Of a stretch of 36,192 bases of DNA, positions 10,040 through 20,961 are shown one piece after another. Each line of letters begins with the position of its first letter. The stretch's first letter is position 1. The notes under the pieces were generated by a model, which worked only from the letters and a program-made list of their open reading frames with translations, did no database searches and was not told where the DNA came from. The DNA comes from Cyclostephanos tholiformis (Eukaryota; Bacillariophyta; Thalassiosirophyceae; Thalassiosirales; Thalassiosiraceae), in assembly GCA_036939975.1 (NCBI GenBank), contig JALLPB010000022.1, positions 1-36,192 of the forward strand, written 5' to 3'. A program made the translations under genes and the position numbers.

Positions 10040-13000
10040 ATGCTACCCCCGCCCTCCTCCACCCGCCTAGTCACTATCATCGCGCACGTCGATCACGGCA
10101 AGACGACTCTCGCGGACAATCTCATCGAGTCGAATGGTATAATAAGCGAACGCCTCGCGGGCACGTTGCGTTATCTCGATAGCGATCCCGAGGAACAGAG
10201 ACGCGGCATTACCATGAGGTCGAGCGCCATCGGATTGAGGCATGCGCACGTCCCATCCCCCTCGAGAAGGAATATGACGAGCTTGAACGCGAATTTCCGC
10301 ATCAAAGATAAAACCGGCAAGAACAACGTCGTTAACGGTGGTCGCGAGGAGGACGAAAACGGCGGCGGAGGAGGAGGAGGAGGATCAGAATCGGCATCCG
10401 AGCGTCTGCCGCGAGACATGGTCGTACATCTAATCGACTCTCCCGGTCACGTCGATTTCTCCATGGAGGTAACGTCCTCGCTCCTGCTGTGCGATTCGGC
10501 GATACTCGTCGTCGATGCCGTCGAGGGGATGTGCGCGCGCACGCACTCGCTGGTGCGGGAGGCGTATGTATATCGTCTCACGCCGATACTCGTTATTAAC
10601 AAGGTCGATCGGTTATGTTCGGAATTGGGATTGGACGTTAGCGAGGCGTACGTTCGCATACGAGGATTGATCGAGACGGCGAATGCGGCATGCGCATCCA
10701 TGCTGAATTCGTCCTCGGCGGCGGTGGAGAACGACGATCATGGCGACGACGACGGCGATGCCATGGTCGACGCATGGAATTTCGATCCCGTCAAGGGTAA
10801 CGTCGTATTCGCGTCGGCATTGCACGGGTGGGGATTTACGATCCCGACGTTATCGAGATCACTATATAGGTCGGGAGCGGTGCCGCTGAAACCGCCTTCA
10901 TTGCGAAAGTACCTATTCGGCGACATCAAGTACGACGCGGCATCTGGCAAGGTCCTGAAATGGAAGCGGGGTAACGGCGGAAACAGCGGCGTGCCGATGT
11001 TCGCGGAATACGGCCTGGGACCGTTGTGGGATATATACGAGGGCATATCGCAAGCGGCATCGTCGGTGGGGCTGAAGAGCGAGCTATACGCCGATGCTGC
11101 CGGCGGCGGGATCGATCGCAACAACAACAAGAGGACGGAGCATGCCAAGATCATGGCCACGACTCCAGGGATGGATCGGGTCGTGTCGGCATTGCAGGCG
11201 GGTGGCACGTGTCCCTTCATCGTTTCTCCTCGGCCGGGCAATACCGACGGCTCCCTCCCGAAAAGGGCGCAGGAATTGCAGCTAATACTGACGCGGATAG
11301 GCGCCGGCTCTGAATCGTCCATCGTGTCCGCCGTGCTACGACGATATCGACCACTCAGCGATGCGATACTGGATGCGGTTTGCGAATTCGGTCCCTCCCC
11401 GGCCGAGGCGGCGTCGTTTCATCGCAAGAGGGCGCTAGTCCTACGATTACCTCGTTCGTTGGGCAACGGGATCGACGAGGCCGCCGCCGGCGGCGGCATG
11501 ATGGAAGGGTTCTTAAAGATCCAAGAGGCCATTAAACGATGCGATTACGGCGACGACGACGTCCCTACCGTGGCGCACGTGTGCAAATTCATCGCCACGA
11601 GTCGAGCGGCCGTGACCGACCCCGATCTGGCACATCTGCCATCGTCGACCAATATGCTCATGGGATTGGCGCGAGTGCTTAGCGGGAATCTGCGATCGGA
11701 AGACGTCGTATATAACGCGTTCGGACCGCGGTACGATGGTGGCAATGATCGCAATGTGCTTCCCAGACAAAGGATTCGGTGTTACCTGCTTATGGGCTCG
11801 TCTTTCATACGAGTCGACTCCGTGCCGGCGGGGCATATTTGCGCTGTATACAATTTGGAAGCGTTACAGTTGAAGACGGTGACGCTGTGCGATAGGAGAG
11901 AATGCATGCCGTTGCGTGGATTCGATTTCGGGTTGCAACCGTTGGTGAAAGTGAATGTAGAGCCGGTATTGGCATCTGGTGAGTTTTCCATGTGCGGTGT
12001 GTTATATGGCTCATTTCTATTGAAATCCACCCGTCAGCGTGTGTACTGACCGCGTTAACGCATATCTCTATCCCAAGACGCCGAAACGCTGGAAAGAGGA
12101 CTGCTGAAATTGTCCCTTGCCGACTCGTCCGTGGAGGTGACGGCCACGGCAAAGGGAGAGAGGATTCTTGCTTGCCTTGGAGAAATACACCTGGAACAGT
12201 CGATATTGGACCTCAAGAGGGTTTACTGTGACAACATCGAACTAAGAATATCAGACCCCATCACTCCGTTCTGCGAGACTACAGACTGGTTTGAAAATGA
12301 AGACGACTTTGATTTCTTCCTGGAAGACAAGAATCCACCGCTGCGACAATCGACTATCCCTCCATACTGCGATGAAGAAGGACTTGCCTATGCCAGCAGA
12401 GGCCGCTGCAGGACGATATTGTCTGGTCGCGGGGCTGCAATTTCCATCAGGGCTATTCCACTTCCACGAACGGTGTATGCATGCCTTCAGAGCAAACAGC
12501 TCGTTAATGGCAGCGAGGATGATCTTATTACTGTCGGAAAGGCATTGAAAGGAGGTAGCGTTGAAAAGTCACGAACGGCACCCATGGTGTTAGAGTTGCT
12601 CCTGGATTCGCTTATGGATATTGATGGAAGCGGAAATGCTCTTTTGGAATCATCCGCACTATCTACAGGTAATGCAGTAAAGGCGGTCCAGTCGGTCAAC
12701 GGAGAAGTGTATGTGCCGCCAAAGGAGGGTGGTAAAAAGGCCGAAACGCCCAACGCATTAGTGGGATACGAAGAATATAAAGCAATGCAACAATATCTCC
12801 GTGGAGGACTTGATTGTATACGCTCTACATCAGAAAATGCGACCTCGACAACGGAAGCCAACGCAACAGCGCTGAAAAAATGGAGACACGATATGCGTGG
12901 TTCGGCGTTAGCAGGGTTCCAGCTAGCCATGCGTGCTGGACCGTTGTGCGAAGAGCCAGTTCGCGGCGTTGCGGTAATTTTGGAGTATGTAGAAATTGCT

Positions 13001-13749
13001 TTGACTGCGAGTACTATCGGACACAGTGTTGCAAGGGACGTTACTGGAGGCATGGTCGTGGCCGCATTGCGATCGGGGATAAGATGTGCGCTCCTGTGAG
13101 TTTCACAGGCAAAACAGGAATCAATGTGCCCCTTTCCGATTCTCTCGCTCTTATTTACAGCTTTATTTGTTCAAATTTACAGCACAAGACCGGCGCGTCT
13201 AGTGGAAGGCCATCTAAGGCTGACGTTACATTCTTCACTTGCTGGATTAGGCTCACTGCATGCAGTTTTATCAAAAAGAAGGGGCAAGGTCGTTACTGAT
13301 GCGATGGTTGATGGTACGGACTTAATACAGGTAACTGCCACAATCCCTCAGGCCGAATCTTTTGTAAGTTTCCTTCGTTCTTCGCCCGTGTTCCTCTGAG
13401 CTGAGTATTAAGTGTATTTCATGGGACTGACTCCATCCTATTGCCCTTTGCAAATTGCAAGGGTTTGGCGCCAGAACTTATGAAAAAATCCAGTGGCGAG
13501 GTAACTGCACCCGAGCTTGTTTTTTCGCATTGGGAGGTCCTTGATGAGGACCCATTCTGGATCCCAACTACAGAAGAGGAACGTGAAGACTACGGGCAAA
13601 ACCTGCAGACTGGAGATTCATCAACCGGCCTTGACAACAACGCTTTGAAATATATACGCATGGTTCGAAAACGAAAGGGTCTTCTGGTCGATTCAAGTAA
13701 GATTGTTTCTGCTGCAGAAAAACAAAGAACATTGTCACGAAAGAAGTAA
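10040..13749 (+). CDS. EFL1: EFL1/Ria1 elongation factor-like GTPase, 60S subunit maturation
   Basis: Exons 10040-11978, 12078-13095, 13183-13363 and 13462-13749 join in phase over introns of 99, 87 and 98 bases to give 1141 residues, close to the usual 1100 or so. EF-2-like GTPase motifs are all visible: G1 AHVDHGKT (residues 15-22), RGITM, DSPGH, and NKVD. Between switch regions lies a Gly/Glu-rich insertion coded by a GGA/GGC repeat. The C-terminus carries hallmark EFL1 strings: CLGEIHLEQ in domain IV, AVLSKRRGKV, FSHWEVL, DPFW-PTTEEE and a closing RKRKGLLV...EKQRTLS. EFL1 with SBDS releases eIF6 from nascent 60S subunits in the cytoplasm. Exon 1 is strikingly GC/CpG-rich, whereas exons 2-4 have balanced composition. 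The gene diverges from the RlmN-like gene. Confidence 0.95.
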
Positions 13750-13842
13750 ATTCGAAATCATATTCTTCTTAAAGAAATTCCAACAAATATTGACTAGAGT
13801 TGCGTTCAGAACAGTCCCATCGTTTGTCTGGATTTTTTTTAA

Positions 13843-14837
13843 TCATGCGCATCCGTTCGCGGTGTATTCCTCCTCGCCGCAGCAGCTCCACTTTCCATAG
13901 GAATCTTTAATATCGTCAGTATCCAAAATGAACTTCATTTGGGAGCGGACTTCCTCCAACCTTTTCTTCTTCTCTTTCCGCAAGTTGTCTTTCAAGTGAT
14001 TGTCCAGCCCCAAGAAATCCTTGCAATCACGGTGCATTTCCCACGTTCCCTTATGTGGCTTCTGTGGAGTCGATGACAATACGCAGGTCGAACCCTTCAA
14101 CAAAGTATCCGAATGCAACTCAACTCCAATACCTTGATTATTGATATCGTTACATTGCTGCTTTTTTCGTTGTTCTTTGTGCAGTTCTAAAGCAAGCTTC
14201 CTCGTCTTGTGGTTTGCCTCTCGAAGACTTTTCTGCAGCCGATAAATGTGAGCCTGCTGAGCTCTAATTTCTTCCAAGTAAAATTGAGGCGTGTTTGTGG
14301 AATCTGCGTTTGATTCAAGTCCGTTGCTTTCATCATAACGCATCCGCACCGTTTCTTTGGAGCGAAGAGAGATTGAGGGCTGATGTAGTCAGTATAAGTT
14401 GTAGCAAAATGGGTAACATCGATGAGGTCATGTTTGTTATTACCTAAATAATCTTCGGGGCGAGATTGGGCTTTTCCAAATCTCTCACCCTCGTCTCCCG
14501 TCTCGTAGTCATCGTCTATTTTTCCAGCGACATGATCGATGTCAATCCCACCGTATTGCAATATCCCAAATAGTGCAGCCCAAAATCTCTCCTCGATCAG
14601 CATGCCCGGGACTAGCTTGAAGCGAATATCTTTGATATGCGGCGCGGCACGCAATATTGCCAACGCACTGGGCACATGCTCGTCGAGATCGAATAGTTCG
14701 TCGTCCAGATAAACGGACTTGTCCTCCTCGACTCTGCAATTTTTATGGGACGAGCGCATGATGTCCTCGCGAGTTATGTTAGGGAGAATTTCTTCCCATT
14801 CAGGTGGTAGTTCGGCAACAGACGGTGCGTTTCCCAT
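13843..14837 (-). CDS. BSD-domain protein with coiled coil, possible N-myristoylation
   Basis: Exon 1 is 14837-14444 and exon 2 is 14354-13843. The donor is GTAATA and the acceptor follows a pyrimidine-rich CTCTCTTCGCTCCAAAG, giving an 89-base phase-1 intron and 301 residues. The chosen ATG gives MGNAPS, fitting the MGxxxS myristoylation pattern; the open frame upstream starts only at TTG. Residues 55-97 (ALAILRAAPHIKDIRFKLVP...EERFWAALFGIL) resemble a BSD domain, with its conserved FW pair. Exon 2 encodes a coiled coil (residues about 145-190) and a Lys-rich segment ending with the cysteine pair SCCGEEE. BSD proteins include TFIIH p62, synapse-associated and trafficking proteins; membrane anchoring would favour the latter type. 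The specific role is unknown. It converges on EFL1 with a 93-base gap. Confidence 0.72.
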
Positions 14838-14988
14838 TTTGTCGCAGATGCCCCGCGGCGCTTCAGGGGCCAATATATTTTTTTTTTGTGGTAGTGTACT
14901 ACATCATAATATCTAATATCATTACCCTTCACTCATTATTAGCGCAAGACCAAAAAGGCGGGAACGAGTATTAACGAGAAAGCTACTA

Positions 14989-14996
14989 CCTACCTA
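14989..14996 (-). promoter_or_regulatory. TAGGTAGG octamer in the BSD/HscB divergent promoter
   Basis: On the minus strand the sequence reads TAGTAGGTAGG (14989-14999), inside a longer CTACTACCTACCTACTACC block at 14983-15001. It lies about 95 bases before the HscB start and 150 before the BSD gene start. A short A run (15020-15031) follows. Confidence 0.35.
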
Positions 14997-15089
14997 CTAC
15001 CATATTATTGATTGGTTTCCAAAAAAAAAAAGCAGATATGGGGAAAAGGAAGAAGATAGAAGATCCATGACGAACCCCAAACAAATCGT

Positions 15090-15816
15090 ATGATCCACTA
15101 CTACACCTCGAAATTACTAGCCACCGGCGGTCTCTTGTACTCACTTCGTCGAAATGGGATGCAGAATTGTGCGCGAATGTCGGGGTCGACCTCGGCATTT
15201 CCTGACTATTTCGTCATCCTCGGAGTCGGACGCACCTTCACCCAATCCCCCGATGAACTCAAGGCGAAGTATAAAAGTCTCATGACTAGGGTTCATCCTG
15301 ATCGGCATACGACATCTTGCGAGGAAATCAAATCGCAGAATGCTTCCATGGCCGCTGATGTGACGCGTGCTTACAATGTACTTGAAGATCCCCTCTCGAG
15401 GGCTCTTCATTTATTGGACCTTCATGGGCAAGGGATCGGAGAGTCCGATAGCGTACGTGTGTTGTGACATGCAAGCTGTATTGATCATCATTGAAGCATT
15501 TCTCTGAAAGATTCGATTTTCCATACTGCTTTCATCAATCTTTTCTCGAACATTTGTGCGTTCTTAGTCTATTGTGAACAGTTCAATTCTCATGGAAATC
15601 ATGGAAGCAAGAGAAGAAGTGGAAAATGCATCCACGGACGATGAACTTAGGCCTCTTCTTCGATCGTGTCAAATACGACAATCAGAACTTTGTCGAGACC
15701 TAGAAAAATCTTTTGGAGATGATCGCGTGGATGATGCCAAAATTCAGACTGCCAAACTTCAGTATTGGAAGAGAATAGAAGAGACAATCATGGAAAAGAT
15801 CTCAACTGTCGAATAA
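15090..15816 (+). CDS. HSCB: HscB/Jac1-type mitochondrial J-protein co-chaperone
   Basis: Exons 15090-15452 and 15568-15816 join in phase 0 (donor GTACGT, acceptor TTCTTAG, 115-base intron) to give 203 residues. A Ser/Arg/Tyr-rich leader (about 30 residues, no acidic residues) fits a mitochondrial presequence. The J domain starts at PDYFVILGV and has the invariant HPD at residues 69-71, followed by AYNVLEDPLSRALHLL. The C-terminal three-helix HscB domain (exon 2) includes MEIMEAREEVE and the closing YWKRIEETI. HscB delivers the ISCU scaffold to mitochondrial Hsp70 during iron-sulfur cluster transfer. The N-terminal CxxC metal-binding domain of the human protein is absent; only a single Cys precedes the J domain, as in fungal Jac1. 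Confidence 0.92.
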
Positions 15817-16321
15817 CTTTCAATGTTTATTGTAATATTTTAGCAGCTCACAAATCGGCGGGGCCATCGTGAGCACCGCCGACGCTATGACTTTACGTCG
15901 ACGATGGAATGAGGGCAGCGAGGGACGATGTCGTTCCTTAATTTTAATCCATTAATTTTATAATAAAGAACTTGATACTTGGCCATTAACTCTCCTTTAA
16001 TGGGTAGAAACACGAAAGTAAGTCAGTAATCCAAATTGTGCACTGAGACAAATGACGAGTAGCATGACATGTTAGACATCAACCAGGACATCTGTGCCAT
16101 AGACTGGCAAGGACATCCAACTATAATGATAGTCTGATTCAATTTAGCAAAAAGTTGACCGAGTCACGCATGATGTATACTCGACCAAATGTAATGAGTA
16201 ATACGCGAGAGCCGGAGATACATTCTGCAGAAAGTTCAAATTGCTCTCATTTTACTCACATTATTTCAGATGCAGCGCTGGGCCCGAACAAAATGTGACA
16301 AATAAAAAATGGCGATTGATC
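15817..16321. other. Convergent intergenic region with a small GC-rich hairpin block
   Basis: A 505-base gap between the 3' ends of HscB and the crooked-neck gene, the longest convergent space here. It is AT-rich except for 15850-15910. There, TCGGCGG (15855-15861) pairs with CCGCCGA (15876-15882), and CCATCGT (15864-15870) pairs with ACGATGG (15901-15907), giving two mutually exclusive hairpins. No open frame of note and no tRNA-like boxes were seen. Confidence 0.4.
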
Positions 16322-18592
16322 CTATCCTTCATCACTGTCGTCCTCCTCAGAGGAAGAGCTGTCGTCCCGGGCTTGCTGAGCCTGCTTCCATTTCGCCGCC
16401 ATTTCCAGTATCTTAAGATTACCGGCATTTGCGTCCTCGTCGTTTGGGAAGTGGTAATCGAAGTATTCCTCCCACCCTAGCTCGGCGCCGCCCTCGTCGG
16501 TTCTCATGCGCTTCCTCTTGACACGACGGGGTAGCATGGCATCCACCTTGGCCAAGCTCTGAGCGTCGCCCTTCGTCTTTTCGAACACTCGCCATGCATC
16601 GAGGACCAATACCCGTTCTTCCTTCATGCCGGCATCTTTCATGTGATCGTGGGCACGCTTGAAAGTGTCTCTCGCTGCATCGATGCCTTTTCCAACCTCG
16701 GTCCCTTCAAACTGCGAATATGAGATCCAAACCTTCACATGACCGGTCTTCGATAAGAGGCGTTCGTACAACGCACGAGCATTGTCGCCTTCACCCTCAT
16801 CAATTTCGAAGTCAATATAATTCTTCCAAAGCATCTCCGGCATGTCCAGTGCCGGTTGAGCAACCGCCAGCTCGTAAATTGCGCGACATCTCTGTGTAAG
16901 ATAGGGGGGGGGGGGGAGGAGGGAGTTTGAGAACAGTATTGAGTGTTGCATCCGTGACAAAAAATCAAGCCAAACAACAGAGAGTTCCACTCATACCTCG
17001 ATTTCGCCCACCGACTTTTCCAAATCCGCGTACTTCGCCCAAGCCCGACAATTGTGTGGCATGGCCTTCAGGTAATTGGCATACAACGAACGGCATCTAT
17101 TCACCTCCCCCAATGCAAGCTCCAATGCGATGTATTCCGTAAATATCCTCTCCTTTCCACACAGGCCGATGGCCTTGCCGAGCAATTTACGTGCCGATGC
17201 CAAGTCCATTCGTCGGATGTGAAGTTTGGCCGCATATATCCATATCTTCGCAAAGCTAAACTTGGTGTGTGGGATTAGATCGATACAGGCGTCATACACC
17301 TTCGAGGCGCGATCGAGATCACGCCGATGCATCTCTTCGTATACGGCATAATAGATCCAAAGGTAAATATACCGTCGCCACTGTTGCTTGTCATCCATCG
17401 AGGGGGGGACGTTGGATATCGCGCGCTCGTATACCTCTCGCACCTTGTTGCCGTCATCCCCGACGGCGGCAGAGGAGCTGCCACTTCCGGCTTGATTGTC
17501 CTCTTCCATTTTCGCATACTCGAACCAGGCATCGTAATCGGTGGGATCGGCAGCGACGCGCCTCTCGTACTCGGCACGTTGACCGGCGATGACGATGTCC
17601 TCGATGCCCGCCTTGTCCCCCCTCCTCTTTTCGAAGGCGATGTAGGCCTTGTATAAATCGTCCCTCTTCTCCTTCTCCCATTGCGAAATTTCCTCCTCCT
17701 CCTCCTCCTCCTCCTCCCCTTCCATCCTCCCCCCCGGGACGGATTTCTCCCTCGGTTCCTGTCCCAGGCGAAATAACTTGGTGGCATGCTTGTATATGAC
17801 TCGCGCCCTATCGTACTCCCCCTGACGTTCCTCGAACGCCGCGAATCGTCCAAATACCCTGGCCTGTCTGCTTTCCTCCGGTTCCAACTCGACCAGCGCG
17901 CTCTCGTACACGGTGCGCGCCAAATCGATGTCCTTCGCCTCGTATTCGGCCCACTTGGCAAATCGCATGAACGACCTCGACGACGGGTAGGTGTTGGCGT
18001 ATCGTCTCATGATCGCCTTGGCGTGATCCATGTGCCCCCCCCGTGCCTCGAACCGCGCGTACGACATCCATGCGTTGTCGTCCGGCATCCATTCCATCCA
18101 CCTCTCGAATACCGCCCTGCACTTGGGCATGTCCCCAACCATCTCCTCCATGTACACGTACTTGTACCAAAGGAAGTCGATGCGGGGGAGCAATTGCACC
18201 GCCCTGTCCAGCACGTTCCGCGCCCTGTTGACGAATTCGTTCCTCATTTCCAATTCCGCGTACCGTAGCCACAATTCCGGATTCCGCACGTCCACCTCGA
18301 GCGCCCGCTCGAAGACGGACCGAGCGCGCTCGTACTCCCGATTGTCCTCCTCGAATCGCGCGTACTTGACCCAATTGCCTATATGCTCCCGCCTGTACCG
18401 TATGTTATCCTCGAAGTGTTTCCTCCGATCGCGGAGGTGACTCTGATATTCCTCGGCATCGTGTATCTTCACGATCGGATCGAGGACGTGCTGCTCCTGA
18501 CGCTCGGCGGCCTCGCGCAGTATCTGCTCGGCGGAGATTTGGATGGGCGCGGGGGCGCGGTTCTTGACGCGGGCCTGATTCTGGGATGACAT
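16322..18592 (-). CDS. CRNKL1: Crooked-neck-like pre-mRNA splicing factor (HAT repeats)
   Basis: Exon 1 is 18592-16997 and exon 2 is 16891-16322; the 105-base intron has donor GTATGA and acceptor TTACACAG and contains a run of 13 Cs on the coding strand. The product has 721 residues. It is built of tandem half-a-TPR (HAT) units with the recurring W..YA.FE and A-R..FERAL patterns, e.g. IGNWVKYARFEEDN, ELWLRYAELEMRN, NAWMSYARFEARGG and HVKVWISYSQFEG. The N-terminal MSSQNQARVKNRAPAPIQISAEQIL is the crooked-neck signature (NK/N-R-PAP-QITAEQLL). This protein (yeast Clf1/Syf3) scaffolds the Prp19-associated complex in the active spliceosome. A (TCC)n microsatellite at 17691-17717 encodes a Glu run inserted between repeats. 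The C-terminus ends in an SSSSEEDDSDEG acidic tail. Confidence 0.95.
17691..17717 (+). repeat. (TCC)n microsatellite coding for poly-Glu in the crooked-neck protein
   Basis: A pure TCC/CTC triplet run inside the first exon gives a string of glutamates (GAG) between two HAT repeats. It is in frame, so it changes loop length only. Length variation between strains would be expected. Confidence 0.8.
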
Positions 18593-19090
18593 GATGATGT
18601 GATAATATTATGTATTGCTAAATATTGTGTCGACGAAAATGAGGGGGAAGATGTCTCTTCTATGATGGCGAATAATGGTTATGGGGGTAGCGAGCGGTGG
18701 GGGCGTGGTCGCCGCGCAGGCCTTCGGTGGATGGCCGGTGGGGTGGTTATGGTGTGTGGCTAGCTGTGGTAGGCTTAAAATGTTGTGTTGTTGTGTGTTC
18801 GTTTTGATGATGGTGTCTTTTATCAGCGGACTATGGTACCTACCTAGTGTATGATGTAGGTATGCAGCACACACCCCAGTACAACGATAGGAGTTGCACA
18901 CTAAAAAATATTTTTATTGAATCCCAAACACACTCTCATTGATTGTCTTGGGCATGCAAAACTATTATTTAATCCCTCAAGAGAATGATACAGAAGTGGA
19001 TGTTTGGAGGTGTAGCAAGTATTTTACTTTGTCAAGAAGGAACGCTGACATTCCGTGTAATACGATAGTATTGGACACACGGAATATCAT
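18593..19090. promoter_or_regulatory. Upstream region of the crooked-neck gene and 3' flank of the oxidoreductase
   Basis: This 498-base non-coding space holds the promoter of the minus-strand crooked-neck gene (from 18593 rightward) and the region past the oxidoreductase stop at 19091. A CCTACCTA at 18839-18846 (TAGGTAGG on the minus strand, toward the crooked-neck gene) and a nearby TAGGTAT at 18858 are the only motif-like elements noticed. The open frame at 18608-18901 (minus) has no recognisable content. Confidence 0.4.
18839..18846 (-). promoter_or_regulatory. TAGGTAGG octamer upstream of the crooked-neck gene
   Basis: Exact copy of the octamer, read on the same strand as the crooked-neck gene and about 247 bases before its ATG. 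Functional assignment rests only on its recurrence in intergenic DNA of this window. Confidence 0.3.
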
Positions 19091-19519
19091 TTACTTTTTA
19101 CCCCCAGCAGCGAAATCGCGTATATCTGATATCAAGCGCATTACCTCGACGCACTGTCGCGTCGAGAACGACGGCGACTCGATCAATCCCTCCCGAAGGC
19201 ATCGATTGACCTCCATGGCCTCGTACGCGAGTCCCGTGCTATTCACAAAATTGAAACCGGGGACGTCCCCATCCCTCGTCGATAATGCGACGACATCCGC
19301 GGGAAGGGGAAATTCATGTATTACCGGTCGTGACCATTCCTGACTTCCCAATCCCGTCATTTTGGTAACCTTGATCGTCGTTGGACACCTGGGGCCGTCG
19401 CGTGCGTAGGATGGGGAAAGAAACGACAATCCAATAATAGGGAGGAACAAAGCGGAAAAAAAAAAATTAGCATTATTCCACATGGGACAAAAACGAGCGG
19501 GGAGTATATACAAGACAAC

Positions 19520-19562
<43 letters not shown>

Positions 19563-20378
19563 GCACCAAAATGGAAAGGGGACATCGATGACGCCTGCCG
19601 ATCCGTGTATGCTCGCCGATCGGTCGGAGCAGTGAGCGAGGCTGCATTCGAACATGCCCATTTTACCCCCCGGAAATTCGACGATCGCCGTCACGTGCTC
19701 GTCCATACCGCTTCCCTCGTGCAACGTCATGCACGCCCCGCGTACCGCGGGTCGTCCCGCTTCGTCGTCGTCGTCGTCGTCGACGACGACGTCCCCTCCA
19801 TCGTTGGGAATACCGCCCAACGCCCACTGCAGGAATTGCGCGCAATATACGCCGGTCTCGAGCAATGCGCTGCACGATCCTGCGCCATCGTTCTGACAGA
19901 AGGACGCCCTGGCCGATTTGATCGTGCCGATCTCGCCGGAATTCATTATCTCGCGAATTTTCTCCATCGCCGGGAAGAATCGACTCCACACGCCGTGCAC
20001 GAAGAGCGAATTCGACGACCTCGCCGCGTCCATTACCGCCCCCGCCGTCGTGTGGTCCGGCGCCATGGATTTCTCGCACAATACCGCCCTGCCGCGTCCC
20101 AACGCCAGTAGGCAGTCCATCGGATGACGATACGACGGCGTGGCGACGTAACATACGTCGACGTCGACGTCCGCGACGGCCATCTCGTAGGAACCGTACC
20201 TGCGCGGTATGTCCCACCTCTCGCCGAAGGTCGTCGCGGATTCGATCGATCGGCCGCCGATCGCGATGACTTCCGTTTGGGGCAATTGCTTGAGCACTTG
20301 GACCATGTCGTTCGCGATGCGGCCGGTGCCCAATATGGCCCATCGTACCACCCTGGGCGTGATTGTTGGATCCGACAT
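19091..20378 (-). CDS. Gfo/Idh/MocA-family oxidoreductase (dihydrodiol dehydrogenase-like)
   Basis: Exon 1 is 20378-19567 and exon 2 is 19388-19091. They join in phase 2 (donor GTGCGT, acceptor GGCCCCAG, 178-base intron) so that DVPFPFW continues as CPTTIKV, giving 369 residues. The N-terminal Rossmann fold starts with WAILGTGRIAND (GxGxxA at residues 17-22). CEKSMAPD at 101-108 is the EKP-like motif with the catalytic Lys of the family. HGVWSRFFPA and GVYCAQFLQWALGG follow, typical of trans-1,2-dihydrobenzene-1,2-diol/D-xylose dehydrogenases. The enzyme likely oxidises a sugar or diol with NADP. A (GTC)n repeat gives a VVVDDDDDDE insertion in the C-terminal domain. The intron carries a 41-base homopolymer directly after the donor. 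Confidence 0.88.
19521..19561 (+). repeat. 41-base poly(A) run (poly(T) in the sense of the host intron)
   Basis: An unbroken run of 41 As occupies 19521-19561, within the oxidoreductase intron. On the coding strand it is a T run beginning a few bases after the GTGCG donor. It could be the tail of a retroposed copy inserted in the plus orientation, or an expanded tract. Confidence 0.9.
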
Positions 20379-20961
20379 GGTCCCCGAAGTGTACTTTTTT
20401 TCAATGTATATAATATATATTATATTTATATATATATTGTTGAAAGATGAGTCGATAATATGTATATTTTAATTGCCCCCGCACTCTTTTTTTTCACTTA
20501 TCCATCCTCTCTCCTGCCTATCTCCCTCGCCGCCCAGGACCAGACAGAGGTTCGGTTGAGACCTCGACTTACTCCCCGCGCTATTCTCTCGCGTTTCCTC
20601 TCTCGCGTCGCCCTCGATCGTCCCTCGATCTCGTCCTCCTCTCAGCACACGGACAGACTCGCACATCGGTCTCTCTCTCTCACATAGAGATACGTATCCA
20701 TCGATGGCTGTCACATCGTCACCCGACATCATACTCTAGCTAGATGATGCATTTTTTAAGGAGAGTGTGACGAAAGCGGAGTTCAGCGTTACATAGTAGG
20801 TATATTTTGTGGTGAGGGTAGAAGGAGCGAGATGAAATTTCACCCACCTGAACCTCTCGTATCTTTTACTCTTGATGAGCGAGGGGTAGTCCTAGTAGGT
20901 AGTTGTATTAGACTCTCATCGCCCACACACAACGCATACCAGTAATACAACATTGACCACG
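20379..20961. promoter_or_regulatory. Divergent promoter region of the oxidoreductase and sideroflexin genes
   Basis: 583 bases without a credible gene. It begins with an AT-only block (20405-20440, TATA/ATAT repeats), continues with a pyrimidine-rich CTC/TCG segment (20510-20690), and contains TAGTAGGTA at 20794-20802 and TAGTAGGTAG at 20893-20902. The last element is 60 bases before the sideroflexin ATG. Shared regulation of the two genes is possible but not shown. Confidence 0.45.

Noticed and set aside
9544..10080. 178-residue minus-strand open frame in the RlmN/EFL1 promoter
   Set aside because: No domain, odd composition, and it overlaps the EFL1 start codon region; typical chance frame in a divergent promoter.
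15817..16321. Possible tRNA or other structured RNA gene in the intergenic space
   Set aside because: No A/B box pair or cloverleaf was seen; only the small hairpins listed.
19482..20111. 209-residue plus-strand frame starting in the poly(A) run
   Set aside because: Begins with a lysine run from the homopolymer and is antisense to the oxidoreductase exon, rich in Arg/Ala from GC-rich shadow.
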